Positions 26,684 to 36,515 of a stretch of 64,000 nucleotides of DNA are shown in pieces; the stretch's first letter is position 1; the number at the start of each line of letters is the position of its first letter. Below the pieces are notes generated by a model. The model did no database searches. It saw nothing but the letters and a program-made list of their open reading frames with translations, and had not been told where the DNA came from. Source of the DNA: Streptomonospora nanhaiensis (GTDB taxonomy: Bacteria > Actinomycetota > Actinomycetes > Streptosporangiales > Streptosporangiaceae); assembly GCF_013410565.1 (NCBI RefSeq), contig NZ_JACCFO010000001.1, forward strand, positions 3,720,001-3,784,000. The letters run 5' to 3'. The position numbers and the translations under genes are program-made.

Positions 26684-27412
26684 ATGGACCGGCCCGGAGT
26701 GCGCCTGCGGTTCGCGGCGGACCTGCGCTTCTTCCTGCCCCACGCCCACCGGCACGGCGAGGTGCGCGCACCCCACGACCCCACCGCCACGCTCGGCCAC
26801 CTCGTGCAGGCACTGGGCGTGCCGCTCACCGAGGTGGGACGGCTGTCGGTCGGCGGGCGCGCCGTGCCCGACTCCCACCGGCCCGCGCCCGGCGACACGG
26901 TCGAGGTCGCCGGCGTGCGCCGCCCGCAGCGGCTGCCGTTCGCGCCGCGCTTCGTGCTGGACGTCCACCTGGGCGCGCTCGCCCGCCGCCTGCGGCTGGT
27001 CGGCGTCGACACCGCCTACGCCAACGACCTCGACGACGACACGCTGGTGGAGATCGCCAACGCCGAGCGGCGCGCCCTGCTCACCCAGGACCGCCGCCTG
27101 CTGCACCGCCGCGCGCTCACGGCAGGCGCCTACGTGCACGGCCACGACCCCGACGACCAGTTCCGCGACGTCCTCGGCCGCTTCGCGCCGCCGCTGGCCC
27201 CCTGGACGCGCTGCCCGGCGTGCAACGGCGACGTGGCACCCGCCGCCAAGGAGACGGTGGCCCACCTCGTGGAGCCCGGCACCCGCCGCAGCCACGACAC
27301 CTTCAGCCGGTGCCGGTCCTGCGGCCGGGTCTACTGGCCCGGCGCCCACCACACCCGCCTGGCCGACGTGGTCCGCACCGCGGAGTCGGTGGTCGCCGCG
27401 GCGGCCGGCTGA
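26684..27412 (+). CDS. Mut7-C RNase-domain protein with ubiquitin-like N-terminus
   Basis: A 242-residue protein of the Mut7-C family. Residues 1-80 look like a ThiS/ubiquitin-like fold; 85-240 are a PIN-like Mut7-C domain with FVLDVHLGALARRLRLVG, acidic residues (NDLDDDTL) and TQDRRLLHRR, followed by a zinc ribbon (CPAC and CRSC). A nuclease role is inferred from the family. It starts behind TGGAGGA, 69 bases after the STAS gene. Confidence 0.88.
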   Translation: MDRPGVRLRFAADLRFFLPHAHRHGEVRAPHDPTATLGHLVQALGVPLTEVGRLSVGGRAVPDSHRPAPGDTVEVAGVRRPQRLPFAPRFVLDVHLGALARRLRLVGVDTAYANDLDDDTLVEIANAERRALLTQDRRLLHRRALTAGAYVHGHDPDDQFRDVLGRFAPPLAPWTRCPACNGDVAPAAKETVAHLVEPGTRRSHDTFSRCRSCGRVYWPGAHHTRLADVVRTAESVVAAAAG

Positions 27413-27468
27413 GGCGCCTGCGTGCGCGGTGAACGCGCGGCGGGGCGCGGCGGCCGGGACCGGGCACG

Positions 27469-27502
27469 AAAAAACCGCCCGCTCACCTGGGTGAACGGGC
27501 GG
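27469..27502 (-). terminator. Rho-independent terminator after tRNA-Ser(CGA)
   Basis: CCGCCCG (27475-27481) pairs with CGGGCGG (27496-27502), and on the minus strand the stem is followed by a six-base T-run (27469-27474). Confidence 0.8.
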
Positions 27503-27505
27503 ATG

Positions 27506-27593
27506 TGGCGGTGGAGGTGGGATTTGAACCCACGAAGGGTTGCCCCTTACTCGCTTTCGAGGCGAGCGCCATCGGCCACTAGGCGACTCCACC
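27506..27593 (-). tRNA. tRNA-Ser (anticodon CGA)
   Basis: On the minus strand: acceptor stem GGTGGAG/CTCCACC, anticodon arm CTCGC-CTCGAAA-GCGAG with anticodon CGA, a long variable arm, GTTCAAATC in the T loop, discriminator G and an encoded CCA. It decodes UCG. A T-run terminator follows. Confidence 0.95.
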
Positions 27594-27603
27594 GCCGACC
27601 ATG

Positions 27604-29195
<1,592 letters not shown>

Positions 29196-29505
29196 CGTCA
29201 CCCCACCAGCCCGGCTGTGATCGGGCCAGGATCGCAGATCGTCCGGCGCGGCGTCATCGTAGCGGTCGCGGTCGTCCGCGGCCCGGTTTCCCCGGAGGGA
29301 ATCGTCCTCGTGGTAGAAGTCGGCGCTCACAGGTCCTATTAGAACGGACATCCGGTGCCCGGCAGAACGATATGGCCAACCCCGTCGCGGGCGGCGGCGC
29401 CGGCCCGGGGGCGCCGCCCCGCGCTCGCCCGGCGGCAGGCAACGCGCGCGTCGATAGACTCAGACGCCGATTCCCCATCGTTTCCCCAGCTCATCGGAGT
29501 GCCCA

Positions 29506-30144
29506 ATGGACACCTTGGTCGTCGACCACCCGCTCGTCGCGCACAAGCTGACAACGCTGCGCGACGTCCGCACCGACTCCCCGACCTTCCGCCGGCTGAC
29601 GGACGAACTGGTGACGCTGCTGGCCTACGAGGCGACCCACGACGTTCGCGTGGCCGACGTGACGGTGGACACACCGCTGATGCCGATGACGGGCGTGCAG
29701 CTCACCCGTCCCACCCCCCTGGTGGTGCCCATCCTGCGCGCCGGGCTGGGCATGCTCGACGGCATGACCCGGCTGCTGCCCACCGCCGAGGTCGGGTTCC
29801 TGGGCATGGCCCGCGACGAGGAGACCCTGCGCCCGGCCACCTACGCCGACCGCCTGCCCAACGACCTGTCCGGCCGGCAGTGCTACGTCCTGGACCCCAT
29901 GCTCGCCACGGGCGGCACGCTGGCGGCGGCGATGCGGCTCCTGGTGGAGCGCGGGGCCGACCACGTCACGGCGATCTGCCTTCTGGCCGCGCCCGAGGGC
30001 CTGCGCACCCTGGCCGAAAAGGTCGGCGAGCCCGCCGCGACGCTGCGCGTGGTGACCGCCGCCATCGACGACCGCCTCAACGAGAAGGGGTTCATCCTGC
30101 CCGGGCTGGGCGACGCCGGCGACCGCCTCTACGGCAGCGTCTGA
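29506..30144 (+). CDS. upp: Uracil phosphoribosyltransferase
   Basis: A 212-residue enzyme that makes UMP from uracil and PRPP. The PRPP-binding segment [11 protein letters not shown], the flexible-loop region [10 protein letters not shown] and the uracil-binding C-terminal segment [12 protein letters not shown] are all present. It is a single-gene unit ended by a strong terminator. Confidence 0.97.
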   Translation: MDTLVVDHPLVAHKLTTLRDVRTDSPTFRRLTDELVTLLAYEATHDVRVADVTVDTPLMPMTGVQLTRPTPLVVPILRAGLGMLDGMTRLLPTAEVGFLGMARDEETLRPATYADRLPNDLSGRQCYVLDPMLATGGTLAAAMRLLVERGADHVTAICLLAAPEGLRTLAEKVGEPAATLRVVTAAIDDRLNEKGFILPGLGDAGDRLYGSV

Positions 30145-30165
30145 TCCCGGCCCGCCTCCGGACCG

Positions 30166-30187
30166 CGCGGCGTTGGCCGCGTTTTTT
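30166..30187 (+). terminator. Rho-independent terminator of upp
   Basis: CGCGGC-gttg-GCCGCG at 30166-30181, followed by six T residues. It begins 22 bases after the stop. Confidence 0.85.
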
Positions 30188-30545
30188 GTATCAATCTCAA
30201 AACGGAGGAATGAACGTCCGAAAAGGGGGAATCAACGGCCGTAGGTCGCACGAGGCTCACCCGACCCTGCCCCCGCGTTCCGCGCATGCCGAAGCCCGTG
30301 GTTTGCGACAGCCGAATTCATTCCGAGACGGAGTCGTGACACATTAGGGCGATCATGGTAATGAGCCACGAGCCGACCATCCCACGCGCATAACCCCAGT
30401 TCGCCCGACGGACACCCAGCACCGACCCTCCCCCCGTGAACACCACGTCCGCCCCGACGTACAATCTTGACCCCGAGGGTGGTTACCGAGCGCCTGTACC
30501 CGGGTACACAGCGCAACCGATCACCCTTACCCCTCAAGGAGTGAG
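30188..30545. other. 358-bp gap with a 14-bp palindrome
   Basis: No convincing gene. A 45-codon frame from ATG 30210 has GGAGG only two bases upstream and no known similarity. The AT-richer stretch and TTGACC at about 30466 suggest a promoter for the next gene. The palindrome TGTACCCGGGTACA at 30495-30508 is the only strong symmetric site. Confidence 0.5.
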
Positions 30546-30767
30546 ATGCCGGACAAGATCAGCCCGCCGCGCGACCTCTCCCCCGTTGTCGACCGGCTGA
30601 ACGCCGAGTTCACCGGTGTGCACGATCCCGCCACCGTCACCAGATGCGTCGACGCGGCGCGCCAGGGCGCCCTCGACGTCACCGGCCGCGCCACCGCCGA
30701 CCTCGTGGAGCGCATCGCCCGCCAGCACCTGCAGGTTCTCGCCCTCGCCTTCGCCGAGCGCCGGTGA
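30546..30767 (+). CDS. Three-helix bundle dimerization-domain protein
   Basis: A 73-residue all-helical protein. The pattern VVDRLNAEFTGVHDPATVTR, a central helix and LVERIARQHL matches the three-helix-bundle dimerisation domain (DUF3562-like) often fused to phosphatases or regulators. Here it stands alone. Function unknown. The start follows AAGGAG at 30536-30541. Confidence 0.65.
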   Translation: MPDKISPPRDLSPVVDRLNAEFTGVHDPATVTRCVDAARQGALDVTGRATADLVERIARQHLQVLALAFAERR

Positions 30768-30921
30768 GCACCCGCCCCGCCGGCGCGGTGCCGTGATCGG
30801 TACCACATCCGTTCCGCCCCGAACGCCACGCCGATTACGGGCATCTGGCTTTACGGGTCTGAATGTCGGTGTAACAATCAGCTTGGGTCAGTGGGTCACC
30901 AGCATTCGTGGGGAGTCGGTC

Positions 30922-31086
30922 ATGGCGAGGTTGAAGAAGTGGTTGGGGTATGCCCTCATCGCTTTCGTCGCGTTTTATCTACTCACGCAGCCGGAAAGCG
31001 CGGCGGGCGTCATCCAGACCGGCGTGGGGGGGCTCATGTCCGCCGCTGAGTCGCTGTCCCGCTTCGTCAACACCCTGAGCGCGTAA
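30922..31086 (+). CDS. Small single-pass membrane protein
   Basis: A 54-residue protein with one predicted membrane helix (YALIAFVAFYLLTQ) after a basic N-terminus (MARLKKW), then an amphipathic tail. Too short for homology by eye. It starts after a GGGGAG-type site and is followed 14 bases later by the PH-domain gene, so the two probably work together at the membrane. Confidence 0.6.
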   Translation: MARLKKWLGYALIAFVAFYLLTQPESAAGVIQTGVGGLMSAAESLSRFVNTLSA

Positions 31087-31100
31087 AGGACCAGGCGGCC

Positions 31101-31619
31101 ATGAGGCTCGTCGCACCGCCGAACCGGGCTCCGGCCTCGGTCAACCGCTACCTTCTGCCCTACGAACAGGACGTCGTCACCATCCGTCGGCACCCCGCGG
31201 TGCTGATCGGGCCGGTCGCGGCGGTGCTCGGCGCGCTCATCATCGCGGGCATCCTGAGCAACACCGTCGTCGCCTCCAGCGCCGCCGTGCTGGCGGTCAT
31301 CTGGTGGGTGTGGCTGCTCATCCTGGTGTGGTTCGTCTGGCGGGTGGCCGGGTGGTCGGTCGACTACTTCGTCATCACGTCGCAGCGGCTGCTGCTGACG
31401 CAGGGGCTGATCACCCGCCAGGTGAACATGATGCCCCTGGGCAAGGTCACGGACATGCGCTTCGAGCGCACCCTGCTCGGGCGGTTCCTGGGCTACGGCA
31501 CCTTCGTCATGGAGTCGGCCGGTCAGGACCAGGCGCTGAGCAGGATCAACTTCGTGCCCTATCCCGAGCAGCTCTACCTTGAGGTGGTCGGGCTGATCTT
31601 CAAGGATCCGAACGAGTAA
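31101..31619 (+). CDS. Bacterial PH-domain membrane protein (YdbS-like)
   Basis: A 172-residue protein with two membrane helices (about 36-80: GPVAAVLGALIIAGIL and the tryptophan-rich AVIWWVWLLILVWF) followed by a bacterial PH domain. The PH segment YFVITSQRLLLTQGLITRQV is characteristic. Function is unknown; it follows the small membrane protein closely. A textbook terminator lies 40 bases after the stop. Confidence 0.82.
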   Translation: MRLVAPPNRAPASVNRYLLPYEQDVVTIRRHPAVLIGPVAAVLGALIIAGILSNTVVASSAAVLAVIWWVWLLILVWFVWRVAGWSVDYFVITSQRLLLTQGLITRQVNMMPLGKVTDMRFERTLLGRFLGYGTFVMESAGQDQALSRINFVPYPEQLYLEVVGLIFKDPNE

Positions 31620-31659
31620 CCGGGCAGCCGGTAACGGTCGTGGACCCACGCTGACCCCA

Positions 31660-31688
31660 GCGCCCGCCGACAGGCGGGCGCTTCTTTT
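31660..31688 (+). terminator. Rho-independent terminator after the PH-domain gene
   Basis: GCGCCCGCC-gaca-GGCGGGCGC at 31660-31681, then TTCTTTTT. Confidence 0.88.
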
Positions 31689-31851
31689 TGTTCACCTGTT
31701 GTTCACCTTCGCGGCGTCCGCCCTTGTCAACGGGGGCAAAATCCCGCCCGGACCGGCCCAAACCCCCACCTGTCAGGCGAATCAGAATTGACGCCAAGGT
31801 GAACGACGGGTTAACTTAAGACTTCTTAAGAACGAACGAGGGGGTGCCGCC

Positions 31852-32082
31852 ATGGTGAACCCGGTGAGCCCGGCGACGCAGGTCGGCCGTACCGCCAAGG
31901 CCCCGCGCCGCACGCGCACCAGCGTGCTGCGGCGCCGGAGCGGTGAAGCCCGCACCGCAGCCGCAGCCATGCCCCAGCCGCGCGTCGCCGCGGAGGCCGT
32001 CGCCTCCGACCGGCCGCTGCTGACCTGGGAGCTGGTCACCGACGAAACCGGCCGCACGCGGCCGGAGGCCCGCTGGATCTAA
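31852..32082 (+). CDS. Small basic hypothetical protein
   Basis: A 76-residue protein, rich in Arg, Ala and Thr, ending LTWELVTDETGRTRPEARWI. I do not recognise it. It has a purine-rich GAGGGGG site nine bases before ATG, an AT-rich promoter-like patch with repeated CTTAAG (31815-31820 and 31825-31830), and a strong terminator after the stop; together these support a real gene. Confidence 0.55.
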   Translation: MVNPVSPATQVGRTAKAPRRTRTSVLRRRSGEARTAAAAMPQPRVAAEAVASDRPLLTWELVTDETGRTRPEARWI

Positions 32083-32113
32083 ATCCCGGGCACTCGCAGG
32101 GCAGGGCCCTGCG

Positions 32114-32151
32114 CCGAGGGGGCCGACCGCGCACGCGGTCGGCCCCCTCGG
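32114..32151. terminator. Strong hairpin after the small hypothetical gene
   Basis: A long stem from CCGAGGGGGCCGACCGCG at 32114 pairs with its complement ending at 32151. There is no T-run. It lies between convergent genes and may serve both. Confidence 0.65.
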
Positions 32152-32251
32152 TCGTGCGCGCCCCTTGGCCGTTCCCATGCCATCGGCGCGCACGCCCGCT
32201 CGGTCCGCGCCCCCGCCCGGCGGCGCTCCCTCGCGCGGCGGGGGCCGCGCC

Positions 32252-32665
32252 TCAGCGCAGCAGCGGCAGCCGCTTGGTCAGGGGGTTGACCCGGTTGCGC
32301 GGCCCGAACACCGCGACCGCGACGTAGTCGACCTCCTCGGCGGGGGTCAGCGCCAGCGCGTCGAGGTAGGCCGCGTAGTCGCGGCTGCGCCGGGCGACCT
32401 CGTTGAACCCCACCACGGTCAATTCGTCGTCGGCGCGCGCCGCCTCGGCGAGAGCCCGCAGGTCGGCGGAGCCGGCCGTCAGGACCGGTACCGGGTTGGG
32501 GTTCAGCCCCGCGTGCACCCCGCCCGAGGCGTCCTTGCCGTCGGCGGCGAGCAGGTGCGGCAGCCGCCCGCCCAGAGCCAGCCCGGTGACCATCGCCGCG
32601 TTCACGGCGTGGGCCATCGGCAGCGTCTCGTCCACGACCAGTACCAGCTTCGTCCGCAGCGCCAT
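32252..32665 (-). CDS. DUF2000-family protein
   Basis: A 137-residue soluble protein with the DUF2000 opening KLVLVVDETLPMAHAVNAA. Function unknown; peptidyl-tRNA-hydrolase-like folds are reported for this family, which I give from memory. ATG 32665 is chosen over an upstream in-frame TTG because GGGGAGG precedes it. It is divergent from the Lrp gene, a frequent arrangement for a regulator and its target. Confidence 0.75.
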   Translation of the reverse strand: MALRTKLVLVVDETLPMAHAVNAAMVTGLALGGRLPHLLAADGKDASGGVHAGLNPNPVPVLTAGSADLRALAEAARADDELTVVGFNEVARRSRDYAAYLDALALTPAEEVDYVAVAVFGPRNRVNPLTKRLPLLR

Positions 32666-32766
32666 TGCGCGCCTCCCCAAGTGATCGGCGTACGCGGGAG
32701 AACCTATACATACGGACGGTCTCAGCCACTCCGAATCGAACGTTCGGTCGGAATTCGCGTCATACT

Positions 32767-33258
32767 ATGGACATGGACGAACTTGATGCGGAGATCATCC
32801 GGCTACTCCAAACGGATGCGCGCCAGTCCAACCGCGAACTCGCCCGCCGGCTGGGGGTGGCGCCCTCGACCTGCCTGGAGCGGGTGCGCTCGCTGACCCG
32901 GCGCGGCGTGATCCGCGGCTACCACGCCGACGTCGACCTCGCCGCCCTCAACCGCGGTGTGCAGGCGCTGGTGTCGATCCAGGTGCGCCCGCTGAGCCGG
33001 CCGGTCATCGTGCGGTTCAAGGAGGAGGTCAGCGTGCTGCCCGAGGTGCTGTCGGCCTTCGTGCTGGCGGGCGGCGACGACTTCGTGCTGCACGTGGCGG
33101 TGCAGGACCTCGACCGGCTGCACGCGTTCCTGCTGGACGAGTTGAGCAAGAGGAAGGAGATCGCCGGGTTCCGGACCTCGGTGATCTTCCAGAGCACCCG
33201 CAACCCGGTGGTCGGCCGACTGCCCGAGACGGCCGGGGCGGCCTCGGCACCGGACTGA
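32767..33258 (+). CDS. Lrp/AsnC family transcriptional regulator
   Basis: A 163-residue regulator with an N-terminal helix-turn-helix (RQSNRELARRLGVAPSTCLE) and a C-terminal RAM/AsnC ligand domain (about 65-145, with the segment VLSAFVLAGGDDFVLHV). It is divergent from the DUF2000 gene and probably controls it and itself in response to an amino acid. Confidence 0.92.
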   Translation: MDMDELDAEIIRLLQTDARQSNRELARRLGVAPSTCLERVRSLTRRGVIRGYHADVDLAALNRGVQALVSIQVRPLSRPVIVRFKEEVSVLPEVLSAFVLAGGDDFVLHVAVQDLDRLHAFLLDELSKRKEIAGFRTSVIFQSTRNPVVGRLPETAGAASAPD

Positions 33259-33998
33259 GCGGAGGGGCCGGGTCGCGGAATGTCGATTTGTCGACAAATC
33301 CATCCGCGGCCGAGTCGGCAGCCGTCCGCAGGCGGGTGGGGATGGGAGATGGGGGCGAGGGCGGGGCGCCGAGGGCGGCAGGTGGGTGGGTCCGGCGATG
33401 AGCGGCCCGCTGAGCGGTTGGGCTCCGGTCCCCGCGCAGTGTCCGGAAACCGCTTACTTCCCGCCTTCGTCTCACCTTATGAGACAAATTCGCTGAAGGC
33501 GGGACGATCTCGCACGTGCGGTCACCCAGGCGGCCGGAACCGCACGATCGTCACTCTCTGAAACGGGCATTCCACCCCTAGCACCCCCGGGGAGCTCGCC
33601 TGTCGTCTCACATCGTGGGCATAACGAGCCGCCAAGCCCACTGGGCCGCCCCGTCGCCACTCCAAAGTGGACATACGGAACAAACGACCGCTCGCGGCGG
33701 CCACCCGCCACCGGGCCCCGTCGAACCGCGGCTGAGCGGACGACCGGCACGCGCGGCCGCTCCCCGGGCCGCCCCTCCGAACCTCGACTCCCGACACCAG
33801 CACCGGTCTCCGCCCGGCCCTCCCCCACCGCCCTCGGCGCCACCGACGCGGGCCAGCCACCCGCCGCCGGCGCCGGTTCCGCCGGGCCCAGCCACCCACC
33901 GCCTTCGCCGCCCCGTCGCCACCCCAACCAGCAACGGCCGAACCGATCACCGCCACCCGACCCCCCGCCTTCGGCGCGTCGGGTGTCCCGGCGCGGTG
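33259..33998. other. 740-bp gap with palindrome and stacked hairpins
   Basis: No gene supported. The frames that stay open here (for example minus 33522-33956) give low-complexity Arg/Gly-rich products without start signals. It holds a perfect 16-bp palindrome GATTTGTCGACAAATC (33285-33300) and two adjacent hairpins at 33460-33503 and 33515-33546. The stretch 33600-33980 is Pro-codon-like repetitive GC sequence with no further structure seen. Confidence 0.55.
33460..33546. other. Two consecutive hairpins, possible structured RNA
   Basis: First hairpin: outer stem CCCGCCTTC/GAAGGCGGG (33460-33468 with 33495-33503) and inner stem GTCTCA/TGAGAC (33469-33474 with 33480-33485). Second: CGTGCGGT/ACCGCACG (33515-33522 with 33539-33546). 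No known riboswitch or small RNA is recognised. Confidence 0.4.
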
Positions 33999-35084
33999 TC
34001 AGTCGGCGGCTCCGAGGTCGGGCACCGGTACCGGGGCCGAGCCCTTGGCCAGCGACTCGGCGCCGAGGACGCCGACCAGGGACGCCGCCACGGCCGCGCG
34101 CACGTCGACCGCGGGCGGCGCGCCGTCGGCGATCGTGGCGCGGAACGCCTCCAGCACCAGCACCGTGCCCTCGTCCGCCCGCGGCACGACGCCGCCCCCG
34201 ATCTCCAGCGGCGGCGGGGTGCGCTCCTCCTCGCGCGGCACGCCGCCGGGCGCGGCCCACGCCTCGGTGCGCACCCGCAGCGACCAGGACCGCTCCCCCG
34301 GCGCCCGCACAGACTCCGCCAGGCCGCGGGTGCCCCGCGCCGAGACCCAGCTCCAGTGGCTGTCCGGCTCGCCCTGGAGGAACCCGTGCCGGGTCACCGC
34401 GAGGGCGCCCGTGGACAGCCGCACGACCAGCACCGCCGCCGAGTCGGGACGGTCGCCGTCCACCGTGTGGGCCGCGACGTCGAGGGGCCGCGCCCCCGTG
34501 ACCGCGAGGACGGGTGAGAGGGTGTGGGTGCAGTAGGCGGTCGCGGCGATGCGCCCGCGCCAGTGCGCGGGGTCGCCCACGAGGGCGTCGACCGCCTCGG
34601 GTGCCATCCCGTGCAGGTAGTCGGCCTCCACCAGAACGGGGCGGCCGATCTCGCCGGACTCGACGGCCGCGCGCAGCAGCCGCACGTGCGGGTGGAAGAC
34701 GAAGTTCTCGGCGAAGGAGTAGGTGGCGGCGGAGGCGTCGGCGGCCGCTATGAGCCGGCGGCCCTCCTCCACCCCGGCGCAGGCGGCGGTCTCGGAGAGC
34801 ACGTGCACGCCGCGCTCCAGGAAGGCGACCGCGGGCTCGGCGTGGGCGTCGAAGTCGTTGGCGAGGATGACGCCGTCGAGGTCGGTGCCCAGCAGGTCCT
34901 GCCAGCGCTCGGCGACGGCGGCGCCCGGCAGCCGCGGCGCGGCCTGCGCCCGGCACTGCGGGTCGAGGTCGCAGGCGGCGACCACCTCCAGGCCCACCCG
35001 GGGGCAGTGCTCGGCCATATGCAGCCCGCGCCGGAGTCCGACCACGCCAATGCGGGGCCGACCCCGCGCCTCGTTGCGCTCCAT
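33999..35084 (-). CDS. Gfo/Idh/MocA family oxidoreductase-like protein
   Basis: A 361-residue protein with an N-terminal Rossmann fold (RIGVVGLRRGLHMAEHC) and a C-terminal alpha/beta domain. The family's EKP motif, whose Lys is catalytic in many members, reads SETAAC here, so the Lys is missing. The glycine pattern of the nucleotide loop is also unusual (GVVGLRRG). It may therefore bind a sugar or NAD(P) without normal dehydrogenase chemistry. ATG 35084 is the first start giving family-like sequence. It is 92 bases downstream of an SRPBCC gene on the same strand. Confidence 0.75.
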   Translation of the reverse strand: MERNEARGRPRIGVVGLRRGLHMAEHCPRVGLEVVAACDLDPQCRAQAAPRLPGAAVAERWQDLLGTDLDGVILANDFDAHAEPAVAFLERGVHVLSETAACAGVEEGRRLIAAADASAATYSFAENFVFHPHVRLLRAAVESGEIGRPVLVEADYLHGMAPEAVDALVGDPAHWRGRIAATAYCTHTLSPVLAVTGARPLDVAAHTVDGDRPDSAAVLVVRLSTGALAVTRHGFLQGEPDSHWSWVSARGTRGLAESVRAPGERSWSLRVRTEAWAAPGGVPREEERTPPPLEIGGGVVPRADEGTVLVLEAFRATIADGAPPAVDVRAAVAASLVGVLGAESLAKGSAPVPVPDLGAAD

Positions 35085-35176
35085 GCGGGCATGGTGGCGG
35101 GGCGCGGCCACTGTCCGCAACGGGTTTTCGACCGGGTGCGGCGGTGCGGTGGCACTGACCGGATCCGCCGACCGGC

Positions 35177-35707
35177 TCAGGGGCCGGTCTCGGCCCGGAG
35201 GCGCAGGCCCTCCAGCACGGCCGCCATGCCGTTGGCGAGTTCGTCCAGCCGGTGGGCCACCAGCATCTCCTCGCGCTCGGGCATGCGGTCGATCACCACG
35301 CTCAGCCCGGAGGGGCCGGGGCCCAGGCGGACCGACTGGCGCAGCAGCGTACCGCCGCCGCGAGGCTCCAGGGTGAACCGCCACAGCGCCATCGGCGCGG
35401 CGGCGGTGCGCATGGGCGGGCCGAACCGGCCGTCCACGTCGAGCACCGCCCAGGCGAACGTGCTCTCCGCCTTCAGTTCGACGATCTCGGACACGGTCCG
35501 CCACTCGCCGATACGGGGGTGGCGGTTGAACCCCGCGAACCGCGCGCCTTCGGCGGGGCCGGTGGCGGGGGCCAGCCACTCGACCTTCCACAGTTCGGGG
35601 CTGTAGGCGCACGGCAGCGCGATGTCGGTGACCAGCGGCCACACCCGCTGCGGCGGCGCGGCGACGGTGGTCTCGCGTTCGGTGGAGGGGCCTTCGGCGT
35701 AGCGCAT
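35177..35707 (-). CDS. SRPBCC family (polyketide cyclase/dehydrase-like) protein
   Basis: A 176-residue protein with the SRPBCC/START-like pattern: an opening strand TTVAAPPQRVWPLVTDIALP, FAGFNRHPRIGEWRTV, a curved sheet with a hydrophobic cavity, and a long C-terminal helix (EMLVAHRLDELANGMAAVLE). It should bind a hydrophobic ligand. It lies between a TetR gene and the oxidoreductase-like gene on the same strand. Ligand unknown. Confidence 0.8.
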   Translation of the reverse strand: MRYAEGPSTERETTVAAPPQRVWPLVTDIALPCAYSPELWKVEWLAPATGPAEGARFAGFNRHPRIGEWRTVSEIVELKAESTFAWAVLDVDGRFGPPMRTAAAPMALWRFTLEPRGGGTLLRQSVRLGPGPSGLSVVIDRMPEREEMLVAHRLDELANGMAAVLEGLRLRAETGP

Positions 35708-35807
35708 CCGATTCTCCCGGTGCCCGGCGAATGTGAGGAAAGTGTGCCCGAGGCGCGCCGCCGCGGGCGCACCGGCCCCCTCCCCACCGTCCGCCGGTGC
35801 CGGGGTC

Positions 35808-36431
35808 TCAGCCGGCGGGGGTGGTGGTGTAGCCGTGGAAGAGCACCGCCGCCACCTGGCGGAAGAGCTTCTCGGGGTCGTCGCCGCGCATTGACGTGTC
35901 GACGACGCCCTCGCGCCACAGCACGGCGAACCCGTGGGCCGCCGACCACGCCGCCAGCGTGTAGGCGGGGGTGCGCGGACCGCCGGGCCCCCCGGGGACG
36001 GCCGTCTCAAGGAGGGCCGCGGCGCGCGCCGAGGCGGCGGCCAGCTCCGGGTCGTCGGCGTGGTAGAGCTCCGAGCGGAACATGACGTCGAAGTGGCCGG
36101 GGTGCTCCAGCGCGAAGCGCACGTAGCGCAGGCCCATCTCGTAGAGCGCGCCCGAGGGGTTGTCGGGGTCGACGGGCTCGGGCACCTCCCCCGCCCGTTC
36201 GGCCGCCGCGAGGGAGTCGGCGAGCATGCGGAAGCCGTCGACGGCGATCGCGGTGAACAGCCCGGCCTTGTCGGTGAAGTGGTGGGCGGGGGCCGCGTGC
36301 GAGACCTCGGCGCGGCGCGCCAGTTCGCGCAGGCTGACGGCGGCCGTGCCCCGCTCGGCGATCAGTTCGACGGCGGCGTCGAGCAGCGCCCGGCGCAGGT
36401 CCCCGTGGTGGTAACCGGTGCGTTCTGGCAT
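35808..36431 (-). CDS. TetR family transcriptional regulator
   Basis: A 207-residue TetR repressor. The helix-turn-helix is in residues 12-55 (VSLRELARRAEVSHAAPAHH), and the C-terminal domain fits the TetR_C_33/WHG type. It is divergent from the DoxX-like gene, with a palindrome and two direct repeats between them. It probably represses both itself and DoxX. Confidence 0.92.
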   Translation of the reverse strand: MPERTGYHHGDLRRALLDAAVELIAERGTAAVSLRELARRAEVSHAAPAHHFTDKAGLFTAIAVDGFRMLADSLAAAERAGEVPEPVDPDNPSGALYEMGLRYVRFALEHPGHFDVMFRSELYHADDPELAAASARAAALLETAVPGGPGGPRTPAYTLAAWSAAHGFAVLWREGVVDTSMRGDDPEKLFRQVAAVLFHGYTTTPAG

Positions 36432-36451
36432 GACAGCAGCCTACCCCAGAT

Positions 36452-36500
36452 CTAGTCATTGACAAGATTGCCCGATCGGGGCAAACTAGACAGTGACAAG
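36452..36500. promoter_or_regulatory. Divergent operator region between tetR and doxX-like genes
   Basis: Two 15-base direct repeats, CTAGTCATTGACAAG (36452-36466) and CTAGACAGTGACAAG (36486-36500), differ at two positions. Between them is the near-palindrome TTGCCCGATCGGGGCAA (36468-36484). The first repeat contains TTGACA, a possible -35 element for the DoxX-like gene. Confidence 0.6.
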
Positions 36501-36515
36501 TTCGGAGGGGGAGAC

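Noticed and set aside
29196-29351. Longer N-terminus for the second tRNA-deaminase-associated protein
   Set aside because: No Shine-Dalgarno site at 29351 and the added residues are charged and low in complexity; the 29195 start gives the same length as the paralogue.
30210-30347. A 45-codon gene from ATG 30210
   Set aside because: GGAGG is only two bases from the ATG, and the product shows no recognisable pattern. Kept only as a remark in the gap entry.
33522-33956. Minus-strand open frame of 144 codons
   Set aside because: Low-complexity Arg/Gly/Trp product, no ribosome site, overlaps other open frames of the same kind.
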